The notes under the pieces: generated by a model
What the model saw: only the letters and a program-made list of their open reading frames with translations
What the model was told of the DNA's origin: nothing
Database searches by the model: none
Shown here: positions 45,601 to 54,700 of the stretch, piece by piece
Position numbering within the stretch: position 1 is the first letter of the stretch
Layout: every line of letters begins with the position of its first letter
Made by a program: the position numbers and the translations under genes
Origin: Dongshaea marina
GTDB taxonomy: Bacteria; Pseudomonadota; Gammaproteobacteria; Enterobacterales; Aeromonadaceae
DNA length: 64,000 bases
Assembly: GCF_003072645.1 (NCBI RefSeq)
Contig: NZ_CP028897.1
Span: forward strand, 1,563,658 to 1,627,657
Direction of reading: 5' to 3'

Positions 45601-46249
45601 GCAGGATGCCGACTTGAGTGATGCAAACCTCAAGGACTCCGATCTCGGGGAAGTATATGCCATGAAGGCGACCCTGGATCGGGCTGATTTGAGAGGAGCA
45701 CGGCTGGAAAAAGCGGTCTTGATGAATGCGAAGCTTCGCCAGGGGAGGCTGCAACAGTCCCGGGGAGCGAAAGCCAACCTGTGGTCCATTGAGGGGGAGG
45801 ATATTGCATTTGAGGGAGCCGAACTTCCGGGGTTACGCCTTGGGGCCGCGATGATACCCGGGGCAAATTTTAGCGGGGCACAGCTGCCAAGACTCAGTAT
45901 GATGGAGGGGGATGCCAGTGGGGGAGACTTTTCAGGGACTAACCTGGATGGAGCCTATATCAACCAGTGCCAAATGATGAAGGCTGACTTTACCCATGTG
46001 GATCTGAAAAAAGGTCAGTTAGCTCGCAGCAATCTGGAGGGGGCTAATTTCAGGGGGGCCAATCTGATGCAGACGGCCCTGGTGAAGACTCGGTTGGTTG
46101 GAGCAGATCTGAGTCACTGCAGCCTGTATAACGCGGACATCCGTAAGCTGGAGATTGGTGATACCAAGCTTGAAGGAATCAACCTAAAGCGCACTGTGCT
46201 GGTGGATAAAGAGAAGCTGCTGGAGGCGATCAATCATGAATCGAAGTGA
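42605..46249 (+). CDS. DUF2169 adaptor-like protein fused to pentapeptide repeats (1214 aa)
   Basis: Residues 1-310 match DUF2169, a domain found beside vgrG genes and linked to loading of T6SS cargo (LAPFQLGRKCHLGITTMVAF; ALPTYRPRAFIKHDEDEQ). The middle (about 330-850) is helical with Ala/Lys/Gln-rich coiled stretches (KLKLAEAKKKLADVPKLL), and holds a second folded region near 515-690. From about residue 893 to 1195 are pentapeptide repeats of the A(D/N)LxG type (LDLSGLCLKGIVLSGADLSH), forming a quadrilateral beta helix. The start ATG-ATG follows AAAGGA. Its end overlaps the next pentapeptide gene by 14 bases. The pairing suggests a large tip-associated adaptor or effector carrier. Confidence 0.85.
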   Translation: MMRVVKSLQQGILLAPFQLGRKCHLGITTMVAFELGEREQIIDEQQMWTRLQDVLGGESLDVGMPKLNGEWLLKGSAYSEGDPQPEVRIGAGVGGANKQLDIYGERHWLDDDSASQPLPFACRPLSRELCLVADRADSEQAEQALQPASIFYPGQAQLRYKQQVPEAGVLPLAMEHPLRYRYLGTYDKQWLQTNWPGFPDDFDPRFFNVAPLDQQIKGWFELGAEYHLVNLHPQQPKITGALPTYRPRAFIKHDEDEQELFTEVTLHCDTVWLLPEANMGVVLYHGAAVIRDDEALDVKQVVLGLEAPGSEPLTIEQYLEESKRSTAERMMPEQVMADAKELKSQAKLKLAEAKKKLADVPKLLNFKLDQIKGAQPKPKLGMLDLAPSMSSQLDGHIERLLATKASLKSKPMPPGVIAKLDKAHSQLLRQRATLGELPAKIADVQKQAGQELEKAQKQLQQQVKKYPQLQGKPEVEEALAKLEQSKAQVASQFELTNDWSTQASRLVALAQSSIAKKRPEHEALGIRSVSAQRYLLGYLGAAYPFKPQQWQLNEAAERDSIGPGWLLAEYKEDKFVGLTVRPKSLDSAKGEYRVQGSESPECCWSAGPPEEDAPALVAGDPFTAYWLAQDLDDSLRVGVAPSAESEGAKQVVKADPLLIPVAAEQSENQELLAPWLAVNPQARLWPLPKDMGSLEDFIEQKHNPRAWLEPYLRKEQQEAPGPADFQQAMQEKHTGGLSIPDFIRSKLDTHLKEAEQQLSKIPHAESKAKALDALSQYRGNFLKAMANPLPANPVQTFKELRQGLDQAMAQVSAVASHKKYPLPAEQLKKMDDFKQKMSGILDKMEPLAVQAPEQIEQAKSQAAAVKEDPKLAKLKYRKLTRPELEEAYRDGESLQRLDLSGLCLKGIVLSGADLSHSILSGTDLSDSDLSKARLHSVVADKLCLVGANLSQGDLSQALMGKADLSECQAPEAVFDKAMLKGAKLAKANLSGGRFYHTLLQDADLSDANLKDSDLGEVYAMKATLDRADLRGARLEKAVLMNAKLRQGRLQQSRGAKANLWSIEGEDIAFEGAELPGLRLGAAMIPGANFSGAQLPRLSMMEGDASGGDFSGTNLDGAYINQCQMMKADFTHVDLKKGQLARSNLEGANFRGANLMQTALVKTRLVGADLSHCSLYNADIRKLEIGDTKLEGINLKRTVLVDKEKLLEAINHESK

Positions 46250-47297
46250 ACTGTTGCAGCAAGCGGAGTATACTCCGGTATTCAAGGATCAGTGTTTTGC
46301 CAGGGAGGTGCTCAGTGATATCGATTGCAGCAATCTGGTGTTTGAAGATTGTGATTTTTCCGGAGCGATACTCACCCAGGCTGAGCTTAAAGGTGCGATC
46401 TTTCGTCGTTGTAGGTTTGACGACACCCGCTTTCATAAGGCTAATCTGACGCGAACCGTGATGGAGAACTGTCAGTTTGAACGCAGTGATTTTCAGGGAA
46501 CCGAGTTAAACTCGACGCTCTTCACAAAATCCAATCTCTCCCAGTGTGATCTCAGGCAGGGGCACAGTGAAAACACCATATTTAAGGGCTGTGAGCTTGA
46601 GGAGATCGAGTGGTCTCAGGCTTCCCTTAAGCGAGTGATTTTTCAAAAGTGCAGCCTGGAACAATGCAACTGGAGCCAGAGCAGGTTGACAACCGTGGTT
46701 GTGCAGGAATGTGCCCTTGAGTCCATTGATCTGCAGGAGGCCCTTTTAGAGAAGAGTTACCTGGCAAAACTGGATCTACGTCCCTTACAGCTGAAGGGAG
46801 CCCGTTTTTATGCGGTGCAGCTCAATGAGTGTCAAATGCAGGAGATGGATCTCGGTGGATTACGGATGCCCCACTGCTTTTTTATCTCAAGCGATCTCAG
46901 TGGGGCGAACCTGGAGGGGATTGAGGCACCCTACAGTGTTTTTCAAAAGGCAAACCTGTCGGGTGCAAGCTTTATCCGTAGTAATCTTCAAAATGCGAAC
47001 TTTGATAGTGCCAGGTTAAAGGATACAGACTTTAGTGGTAGCGTGTTACTCCAGGGAGTTATGACCACATTAGAGGGGGAGGGAGGCCGCTGGCTCGAAT
47101 GTGATTGCCGCTATGCCGATTTCTCTTATGCCAGTCTGAAACAGGCCGACTTTAGTGGGGCCAACCTGTCCCATGCTAAGTTTCACCGTAGTGTGCTGGA
47201 AGGAGTCGAGTGGCAGGGAGCCAATCGCTTTGCGGTGACTGGCACCGATGATGATCTCTATGAAGCGGAAACCTGGTCGCTGCGCCGGGATGGATGA
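46236..47297 (+). CDS. Pentapeptide-repeat protein (T6SS-associated, 353 aa)
   Basis: Almost the whole protein (about residues 20-335) is pentapeptide repeats (VFEDCDFSGAILTQAELKGA, ANLSGASFIRSNLQNANFDS), many with Cys or Gln in place of the usual Ala. The C-terminus is a short acidic tail. It starts within the end of the DUF2169-pentapeptide gene, so the two are translationally coupled and may act together. Pentapeptide proteins can act as structural or DNA-mimic rods; in T6SS loci they are adjacent to DUF2169/PAAR genes. No signal peptide. Confidence 0.85.
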   Translation: MNRSELLQQAEYTPVFKDQCFAREVLSDIDCSNLVFEDCDFSGAILTQAELKGAIFRRCRFDDTRFHKANLTRTVMENCQFERSDFQGTELNSTLFTKSNLSQCDLRQGHSENTIFKGCELEEIEWSQASLKRVIFQKCSLEQCNWSQSRLTTVVVQECALESIDLQEALLEKSYLAKLDLRPLQLKGARFYAVQLNECQMQEMDLGGLRMPHCFFISSDLSGANLEGIEAPYSVFQKANLSGASFIRSNLQNANFDSARLKDTDFSGSVLLQGVMTTLEGEGGRWLECDCRYADFSYASLKQADFSGANLSHAKFHRSVLEGVEWQGANRFAVTGTDDDLYEAETWSLRRDG

Positions 47298-47361
47298 TGC
47301 GGCAAGATGATTGCCGGTCAAGCTTCTCTCTCAAGAGACCGAATCAATCAGGAGGATCGCT

Positions 47362-47759
47362 ATGTTTATGAAAATATGGGGCCAGGCATGAATATGGGAA
47401 TGCCCGATGTGTGTAACACGCCTACTCCCGTTGGGCCTGTGCCGATCCCTTATCCCAATATTGCGATGGATGCGACGGCTGCCGGGGGGGTGATGAACCT
47501 GCTGGTTGCCGGGCTACCAGCCCTGAATGCCGGCTCTGAGATTACCGTGAGTAACGGTGATAACGCCGGAGCGGCCGGTGGTGTGGTGTCCGGCATGATG
47601 ATGGGACCGACCCGCTTTATGGTGGGCAGTGTCACCGTGATGGGAGATGGGATGCCGATTCAGCACATGACGAGTGTGACGGGACAAAATGGTATGAGTC
47701 CCAACTGCCCGGGGGTCGCCATGGTTCCGGGTCAGTTTACCGTATTGGTGATGTCTTAG
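47362..47759 (+). CDS. PAAR-like tip protein (DUF4150), start region likely frameshifted
   Basis: The readable frame (from 47307 or the in-frame ATG at 47376) encodes GMPDVCNTPTPVGPVPIPYP and VMNLLVAGLPALNAGSEI, typical of DUF4150, the PAAR-like cap on VgrG. No ribosome site fits these starts. Instead GGAGG (47351-47355) sits six bases before ATG 47362 (MFMK...), which is out of frame by one; adding one A to the run AAAA (47370-47373) gives MFMKNMGPGMNMGMPDV, the normal N-terminus of the family. The gene lies between the pentapeptide gene and an unknown protein. The repaired product has about 132 residues. Confidence 0.8.
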
Positions 47760-47791
47760 GTGACAGCAGAGCCTACAATGAGTGATGGAAT

Positions 47792-48538
47792 ATGAATAAA
47801 AAAACAGTTTGGATTAGTGCGCTGGAAAAAGATGAAGCCCGGGTGAAATCTCTGTTTGAAGGGCTGAGTAAGTATGGTTTGGCCGTGTCCGGCCACTTCT
47901 GGCTTGAGCATGAGGCGGATATGTCTGCCTTGTGCCAGGAGCTGGAGAAAACAGATACTTGGGTCATCTGGTCGGATAACCCGATCACGATGGATCAGTG
48001 GCGAGCCCTGAGCCTGGCTTTGTTAACCGTTCGTCAGCATCGTGATACCGAGCTTCCGGTCTTTGTGGTTGCCCCCCATCAGGAGCGAGCGCCGATGCTG
48101 TTTTCTAACCTGCAATGGGTCAATCAGGCACAGCTTGGCCCTCGTTTGTTGGCCCGGGCGACCAAGCCAGCCAAGGTGCAAGCCAAACCTTATCGGATTT
48201 GCTGTCATCACCAGCCTCAGCAGGGCACCTGGTTTGAGGTGGGACCTGAGGATGGGCAGTGGCAGGGTGCGATGCTGGCCATTCATGGGGGAGAGATCGA
48301 TGCTCATGGGGTTGGCCCGGCCGGACGGTTGCCCGAGCGCTGTCAGCTCAACTTCCCGTTTCAGGGGATGGAGCTTGAGGCCGGTTCTCAGAAGTTTTTA
48401 GCCTGGGGAGTCGCTAATCCCTTAACGGATGATGATAGTTATTATGTAAGGGTGAAAGGGGATGTCGATGCGATCTTGTTTGGCTCGGCCCCGGGTGATG
48501 AGAGTGAGGCTGAGCTTTACCGGTTAGATCTGATCTAG
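47792..48538 (+). CDS. T6SS-associated hypothetical protein with possible TIR-like N-terminus
   Basis: A 248-residue soluble protein. Residues 1-105 have alternating strands and helices (KTVWISALEKDEARVKSLFE, then TWVIWSDNP and LPVFVVAP) that loosely recall a TIR or flavodoxin-like fold; the catalytic Glu of NAD-cleaving TIR domains cannot be placed, so this is only a structural hint. The C-terminal half is beta-rich and may be a binding domain (TWFEVGPEDGQWQGAMLAIHG). It lies between the PAAR-like gene and tssJ, a position where effectors, immunity proteins or adaptors are often found. No signal peptide. Confidence 0.6.
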   Translation: MNKKTVWISALEKDEARVKSLFEGLSKYGLAVSGHFWLEHEADMSALCQELEKTDTWVIWSDNPITMDQWRALSLALLTVRQHRDTELPVFVVAPHQERAPMLFSNLQWVNQAQLGPRLLARATKPAKVQAKPYRICCHHQPQQGTWFEVGPEDGQWQGAMLAIHGGEIDAHGVGPAGRLPERCQLNFPFQGMELEAGSQKFLAWGVANPLTDDDSYYVRVKGDVDAILFGSAPGDESEAELYRLDLI

Positions 48539-48584
48539 TGCGGCTAAGCGCTATTATGTATATCGCTTATCCAAATGCTATTTG

Positions 48585-48780
48585 CCTGCAGCACGACTGC
48601 AAACAATGTTGAGAGTGGCGATGCATATGGATATGCGAATGCAGCGATAACCAGGGATGGGGTTAGCTGCCGACGACACATTACTTTTGTATCGTCAAAA
48701 GTAATCAAAAACTCGCTACGCGCTGCGAGTCCCTGTGCAGAGCTTCGCGACTCGCCATCCATGGCCCAGGGTCATGTAAC
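48585..48780. repeat. REP-like repeat copy D, inside the T6SS locus
   Basis: It contains GATGCATATGGATATGCGAA (48619-48638), the palindrome TTACTTTTG-TATCGT-CAAAAGTAA at 48681-48704 and CGCTACGCGCTGCGAG (48714-48729). The copy is closely similar to that at 55590-55850 and diverged from that at 49425-49660. It separates the upstream T6SS genes from tssJ. Confidence 0.85.
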
Positions 48781-48822
48781 AAGTTTGGTTGGTGGTTAAG
48801 CTATGTGGTACGAGGAGGTTTC

Positions 48823-49398
48823 ATGAGGCGACTGATGATCTGTGTATTGGGGATCTTGCTGGTGGGCTGCTCCAGTGGCTCTAAATCCTCAGATCCGGCG
48901 GCTAACCCGGTTCCGGTTGAGCATCCGGATCAGATCAAATGGGATTGGCAGCCTGATGCTGCTAAGTTAACCATCACCAGCAGCAAACAGCTGAACCTCT
49001 ATGATGCACAGCCCCATACCCTGATGCTGTGTATCTATCAGCTCTCAGATATTGCCGCTTTTAATGAATTGACCAAGAGTCGCAAGGGGCTTAAAACCCT
49101 GCTGAAATGCTCAAGCTTTAGTAACTCGGTCACTCACAGTCGTCGCCTCTTTATTCAACCCTCTCAAAGCTTACAACAGACGTTTGCCCGCTATAAGGGC
49201 AGCCGGTTTGTTACGATTGTGGCAGGTTACAGCCACCTGAATTCGAAAAATGTCATTGTGAGTTATGAGTTTCCGATCCTGCATTCAACCAAGGGGAGCC
49301 TGTTCTGGAAAAAAGATCAGTATCTTCCGGGAAAGTTGGATATGCATTTGAAATTGAGTGAGAAAGATATTCAAAAGGCAAGGGTGCCTGCGAACTAG
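48823..49398 (+). CDS. tssJ: T6SS outer-membrane lipoprotein TssJ
   Basis: The start at 48823 follows AGGAGG by four bases and gives 191 residues. A type II signal with lipobox LVGC (Cys16) is followed by a Ser/Pro-rich linker and the TssJ beta-sandwich (KWDWQPDAAKLTITSSKQLN, LMLCIYQLSDIAAFNEL, RFVTIVAGY). TssJ binds TssM in the periplasm and anchors the envelope complex. It is isolated from both neighbouring T6SS genes by REP-like repeats, which is unusual for an operon gene. Confidence 0.92.
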   Translation: MRRLMICVLGILLVGCSSGSKSSDPAANPVPVEHPDQIKWDWQPDAAKLTITSSKQLNLYDAQPHTLMLCIYQLSDIAAFNELTKSRKGLKTLLKCSSFSNSVTHSRRLFIQPSQSLQQTFARYKGSRFVTIVAGYSHLNSKNVIVSYEFPILHSTKGSLFWKKDQYLPGKLDMHLKLSEKDIQKARVPAN

Positions 49399-49424
49399 TG
49401 CAGCGAAGCGTTATTATGTAGACC

Positions 49425-49660
49425 GCTGCCCCGGATGCTATTGTTCAGCTGCACTGCTGCAAAGCAAATCGGGGCTACAGGAGCATATACGGACGCGGTG
49501 ATAACCAGAGATGGTGCTAACTCTCGACGGTACATGAATTTTTATCGTCAAAAGTCATCAAAATCTTGCTACGCGCTGCGAGTTCCTCCGCAAAGGTTCG
49601 CGGCTCGCTATCCATGGCTCCTCGGAGCATGTCTCAAGGGAGACAGGGTATTTTGGCTAT
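49425..49660. repeat. REP-like repeat copy E, between tssJ and tssK
   Basis: A diverged copy of the element at 48585-48780: GCATATACGGACGCGGTGAT, a degenerate palindrome (TTTTTATCGTCAAAAGTCA, 49539-49557) and CTACGCGCTGCGAG are in the same order. Together with copy D it flanks tssJ in direct orientation. Confidence 0.75.
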
Positions 49661-49679
49661 ACGGTATTAGGAGAATGAA

Positions 49680-51053
49680 GTGAAAAGGAATGCTCCCCTT
49701 TATTGGCATCAGGGGTTGCTGCTTCAGCCGCAACACTTCCAACTGGAATCACAATATCACCAGGTACACAGAACCAGGATCACCCAGCTATTGGGCAATG
49801 ATAGCTGGGGGGTGAATAGCCTGACGATTCATGAAGATGCCCTGGCGGAGAAGCGGCTGGTGGTGAGTGAGGGAGAGCTGCTGTTTCCCGATGGCAGCCT
49901 GTGCTCAATCCCTGAGTCTGCGAGTGTCTCCAGTCGCCAGTTTGATCATGCCTGGGTCGAAACTGGCCAGCCTTTCACCGTCTATCTGGGGCTTCGCCAG
50001 TGGCAAACCCAGGGGAGTAATGTGGCCGAGGTAGAGGCCGGCGCCAGCGGTGCCGAGCTCGATAGCCGCCTCATCACAGATTTAGATCCCCACACTGTGC
50101 CGGATCTCTATGGCCAGGGAGCTCCGGGACAGGCGCGGCAGATGCGCTACCTGGTGAAGATCTTCTGGGAGAGCGAGGTGGAGCAGGCGGGAGATTATCA
50201 GTTGATCCCGATTGCCCGCCTGGAGCGCGATGGCCCGAATATCCGGCTGTGTGAGCGGTTTGTGCCACCGCTTTTGAATGTGCAACAGTGGCCGGGACTG
50301 CGCTTTTTGCTGACCGATCTTAGGGATCAGATGGTATCACGGGCGCGCCAGGTGGAGCGCTTTAAGCAGCCCGGCGAGCGGATGCTCGAAGAGGGGCAGT
50401 TTGATGTGGGACTGATGCTGGCGATCCAGGCTCTCAATCGCTGTGCCTGGCGGGTTCAGGATCTGGTGGAGACCCCTGTTGTGCATCCGCGGCTGATGTG
50501 GTCCTCCCTGTGCTCTATGGTTGCCGAGCTCAGCAGCTTCGTGATGGATCTGTCGGTGGCCGGGGAGCCGGGAACCGACCGCTGGCCCGAATACGATCAC
50601 TGCCGGCTGGCCCAGGTGTTTGATCAGCTGCAGTATCAGCTCAAGCGGGCGCTGCGGGGGATCATAGTCGGTCCCGAGTATGTGGTGCGTCTTGAGAAGC
50701 AGCAGGGGATCTGGAGCTGCGAGCTTGAGGAGCGGGCGCTGTCGGGCGAGTTCCGTTACTGGCTGCTGTTTCGTGGTTGTGAGCGGGAGAAACTGCTGGG
50801 TGATCTGGGTCGCATGGTCAAGCTGGCCTCGACCGAGGGGCTGACCGCCCTGATGGCGCGGGCGGTTTCCGGGATCCCCCTGACTCCTCAGGAGAGCACC
50901 CCTCATGGTCTGCCCTATGTGGAGGCGGGCCTTTATTGCGAGATCGACAAGGAATCGCCGCTGTGGCAGCAGGTCTGTGATAGCCGCAGGCTGGGCCTGT
51001 ATTGGATGAGCCCGGAAGAGGGGCAGGTGACCCTCTATATCACCCGAGGATAG
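49680..51053 (+). CDS. tssK: T6SS baseplate adaptor TssK
   Basis: A 457-residue TssK that joins the baseplate to the TssJLM envelope complex. The start is GTG at 49680, with AGGAGA eight bases before it; the ATG at 49675 is followed by a stop two codons later. Family features include the start PLYWHQGLLLQPQHFQLESQ and the closing GLYWMSPEEGQVTLYI. Two bases separate it from the tssL start. No frameshift is seen. Confidence 0.95.
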   Translation: MKRNAPLYWHQGLLLQPQHFQLESQYHQVHRTRITQLLGNDSWGVNSLTIHEDALAEKRLVVSEGELLFPDGSLCSIPESASVSSRQFDHAWVETGQPFTVYLGLRQWQTQGSNVAEVEAGASGAELDSRLITDLDPHTVPDLYGQGAPGQARQMRYLVKIFWESEVEQAGDYQLIPIARLERDGPNIRLCERFVPPLLNVQQWPGLRFLLTDLRDQMVSRARQVERFKQPGERMLEEGQFDVGLMLAIQALNRCAWRVQDLVETPVVHPRLMWSSLCSMVAELSSFVMDLSVAGEPGTDRWPEYDHCRLAQVFDQLQYQLKRALRGIIVGPEYVVRLEKQQGIWSCELEERALSGEFRYWLLFRGCEREKLLGDLGRMVKLASTEGLTALMARAVSGIPLTPQESTPHGLPYVEAGLYCEIDKESPLWQQVCDSRRLGLYWMSPEEGQVTLYITRG

Positions 51054-51055
51054 TT

Positions 51056-51727
51056 ATGGTTTTATTGGGAATTTATCAGCCATTTATGGCGGCGGTGTCC
51101 CTGGTGGCCGAAGGCAAGTGCCAGCTGGAGAGCACTGCGATCGGTGACTGGCTGGAGGAGCTGCGTGAGCAGACCAGCGCTCAGATCGGGCGTCTGCGGG
51201 GTGCCAGTGAGTGGCAGGGGGATGCGGATTTTGCGGTGTACGCCTGGGCCGATGAGATGTTGCTGCTCTCAGAGTGGGGAGTTGCCCAGGGTTGGCAGCC
51301 ACTGCAGATGCGCTTTTTCGGGACCAACTGTGCCGGAGAGGAGTTTTTTGTCAGGCTCGATAGCCTTCTGGCAGGGCACCGCAAGCAGCAGACCAATCCG
51401 GCACAGCTGGCGGTGGTGACGGATCTGCTGTCTATCTACGGAGCCTGTCTGGCCAGTGGCTTCAAGGGGCGCTTTTACCATGAAGGAGAGGCGCACCTGC
51501 AGCAGGTTCGCAATGAGATCAATGAGTGCCTTGGTTATGAGGAAAGTGAGGTGTTGTTTGATGTGCTGCATGACAACCCGACCAGCTCACGCAAGCGAAT
51601 TAAGGCGTGGCACTGGATTGATCCGCTGGGGATCGCCCTGATCATCGGGGCATTGATTGGGACCCTGGTGGTGTTTTTGGTCTATCACGATCTACTGGTG
51701 ACAGAGCTATTGAATTGGCCCGCTTAG
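51056..51727 (+). CDS. tssL: T6SS inner-membrane protein TssL (DotU family)
   Basis: The ATG at 51056 gives 223 residues and lies two bases after the tssK stop; the longer frame would overlap tssK. The cytosolic domain has the DotU pattern (DADFAVYAWADEMLLLSEWG, MRFFGTNCAGEEFF, YGACLASGFKGRF). One C-terminal membrane helix follows (LGIALIIGALIGTLVVFLVY, about residues 195-214), as usual for TssL without a peptidoglycan-binding extension. It works with TssM and TssJ. Confidence 0.93.
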   Translation: MVLLGIYQPFMAAVSLVAEGKCQLESTAIGDWLEELREQTSAQIGRLRGASEWQGDADFAVYAWADEMLLLSEWGVAQGWQPLQMRFFGTNCAGEEFFVRLDSLLAGHRKQQTNPAQLAVVTDLLSIYGACLASGFKGRFYHEGEAHLQQVRNEINECLGYEESEVLFDVLHDNPTSSRKRIKAWHWIDPLGIALIIGALIGTLVVFLVYHDLLVTELLNWPA

Positions 51728-51744
51728 AGGGTTTGGAGAACTAA

Positions 51745-54700
51745 ATGGGCAAGTTTTTTTGGGGTTTGCTGAAGTGGCTGCTGCTGTGTGTGTTAATCGG
51801 GCTGGTTGCCGGCGGTGTGTTTTACCTGGTTAAGATCTATGAGTGGCCCTGGTGGGTGGGTGGCATCGCCCTGGCAGGGATTGCCGGGCTGGTGGCCCTT
51901 GGGATCCTGTTGCGTCGCTATCTGTTGCGGCATCGGGAAAAACAGTTTGTTGAGCGGATAGTCGAGAGCGATGCCCGGCGGATTGCCGAGGCGCAACAGA
52001 TCCATAAGCTGCGTTATCAGGAGCTGCAGCAGCGCTGGCTGGATGCGGTGAATACCCTGCGCTCATCACGGCTGAGAAAGCAGGGCAACCCCCTGTATGT
52101 CCTCCCCTGGTACCTGGTATTTGGTGAGTCAGACTCGGGGAAGAGCAGTGCTATTTCTCACTGTGGCCTCACCTCGGTGCTCTCAAAGGTTGGCCCGGTG
52201 GCCGGGGTTTCTTCGACCCATAACTGTGACTGGTGGTTTTTCGAAGAGGCGGTGGTATTGGATACCGCGGGTCGCTACGCGGTACCGATCAATGATCATG
52301 AGGATGAGCAGGAGTGGCTCGACTTCCTGGTCTTGCTGGCTCGTTATCGCAAACGTGAGCCCGTCAACGGCATCATGATCACCCTTCCCGCCGATAAGCT
52401 CCTTAAGGGGAGAGAGCTTGATCTCCAGGAGTATGGGCGCTACATCGGCGCCCGGCTCGATCGTTTGACCCGGGTGATGGGGGCCCGGATCCCTGTGTAC
52501 CTGATGATCACCAAGGCTGATCAGATCTACGGCTTCGTGGACTATGCCAGTGGCTTGAGCCTTGAGGAGAAACGTCAGGGATTTGGCTACACCAACAGCG
52601 CCGAGCTGCCGGTCTCACAACTGATCCCGGCGGCTCTGGATGATATGGTGAAGCGACTCAATCGCCAACTGATCAAGGAGAGACCCAGCCATGTGGGAAG
52701 TGGCCGGTTGGCTTTGGCCTCGGAGCTGGGCCTGTTAGCTGAGCCGATTAAGGAGTTTTGTAACAGTGCCTTCGGCCACCAGAACTATCATGAGGCGGCC
52801 CTGCTGCGGGGGTTGTACCTCACCAGTGCGATGCAACCGGGAGAGCAGACCAGCCTGACGCTTGGGGAGATGTCGGTTAGCCGGGAGAGTGATAAGAGTG
52901 AGGGGCTGTTTCTTTACGATCTGTTTGCTCGCCTGCTGCCTGAAGATCGCAACCTGTTTGAGCCGATCAGCGAATTTCTGCGCTGGCGTACCCTGACCAG
53001 TAACCTGACCCTGGTAACCGTGCTGTTGCTGTCATTTGCAACGGTCGGGATCCTGAGCCTGGGTTATATCGATAGCGATCACTCGATTCGCACCCTGGAT
53101 AAACAGCTCAAGAAAACCATGGCAGTGCAAGGCTCGGTGGAGCAGGAGATCCTCTCTTTACAGGCCCTGCAGCAGACGATGGATGAGGTTCAGCAGGATC
53201 AATCTCAGTGGTATCTGCCCAAGCTAACCCTCCAGGATCCCGTCTACGAGGCGCTGGATCGTGGTCATCGCTATTTTGTGAAACGCTTTGAGAAGAAGGT
53301 GCTGGATCCCATCAATAATCAGCTCCTTCGCCAGGTGCAGAAGATGGGCAGTGATGCCTCTTTTGTGGCGGTTGGTGATGCGGCCGATCACCTCTCCTGG
53401 CAGCTATCGGTGATCCAGGCCCGGCTGAAGGGGAACTCTCTTCCCGGACTCAGCGGCTGGGCGAAAGGAAATAAGTCGCTGGCGGGGGTCGATGTTGAGT
53501 ATCAAAATGCCTTTGCCCGTCTGTTTGTCTCTTATGTGCGTTGGCAGAGCGAGCCACAACAGCTCTACGATCTGGCCTCGATTACCCGGCTTCGGCTGTC
53601 TCAGGTTCTGGCCACCCGGACCGATCTCTACTGGGTGACCCGCTGGGCCAGTGATAAGGTGTCCGGGGTGAGTGCTTCTGATTTCTGGCAGCTGCCTCTG
53701 AGCAAATCGCTGAAGGTGCCGGGGGCTTATACCGAGAAGGGCAACGAGCTGATTAATACCCTGCTCACCCAGATCCTTGATACCAGTGGCCTGGCCGATA
53801 TCCAGGATCGGATCAAACGCTTTAAGACCTGGTATGGGTTGCGCTATGTCCAGCACTGGAAACAGTTTAATAAGGACTTTGTGGCCTCGGGACAAAACCT
53901 GAGCTCTGCGGATCGTAAGCTGATAGCCCTGACGCTGAATAACCAGAATAACCCCTTTATCAGCCTGCAGCGGCGCACTCTCAAGGAGTTGAGTGTGATC
54001 CAGGATCTGGTGAAGGTGAACCTGAGTTCTTTGCGCCTGTCACAGGGGATCATCGATAGTTACTGGGCTCACCAGGAGAAAGGAGCATCAGGAGTGATTA
54101 GCCAGGGACGCCAGCTATTTTCTTCGGCGGTGACCGGTGCTCAGGAGACGGATCCAAAGTACTTCCAGCTGCTCTCTCAGGGGGAAAAATATTATCAGCT
54201 GCTGGAGAAAGGGCTGACCAGTATGCTGCCAAGCGTCAGCAGTGAAGCGGGTGCAGCCCAGAGTATGGGGAAGATCTTCTCCTACTCAGGCGGGGGGACC
54301 GGCCCCACCCAGGCCTATACCGCGGTTCAAAAGCTCAAACAGCTGTTTAGTGAAAAGGAGCAGGTGTTGTCGATCAACGGCGCTCAGGTGTTCCAGAATA
54401 TGTATCAGTTTATTATGGATACCGGCCTGGATCTGGCGGCATGCCGTCTGCAAAGTGAGTGGGAGAGCGATCTCTATGGGGCGCTCAAATATATCCCTCA
54501 GTCTGAGCAGCGCAGCCGATTGTTCTCCAGCGACGGCTTGCTGTCTAAGTTCCTTAGCGGCCCGGCCAAGCCCTTTATTGAGCTTCAGGCAGATGGCTGG
54601 CATCCGGCCAGTTACCAGGGGTTGCAGCTTCCCTTTAAGCGGGATTTCTTCAATTTCATTGAGCAAGGCTCCTATCTGGAGGCCGAGACCAAGGATTCTT

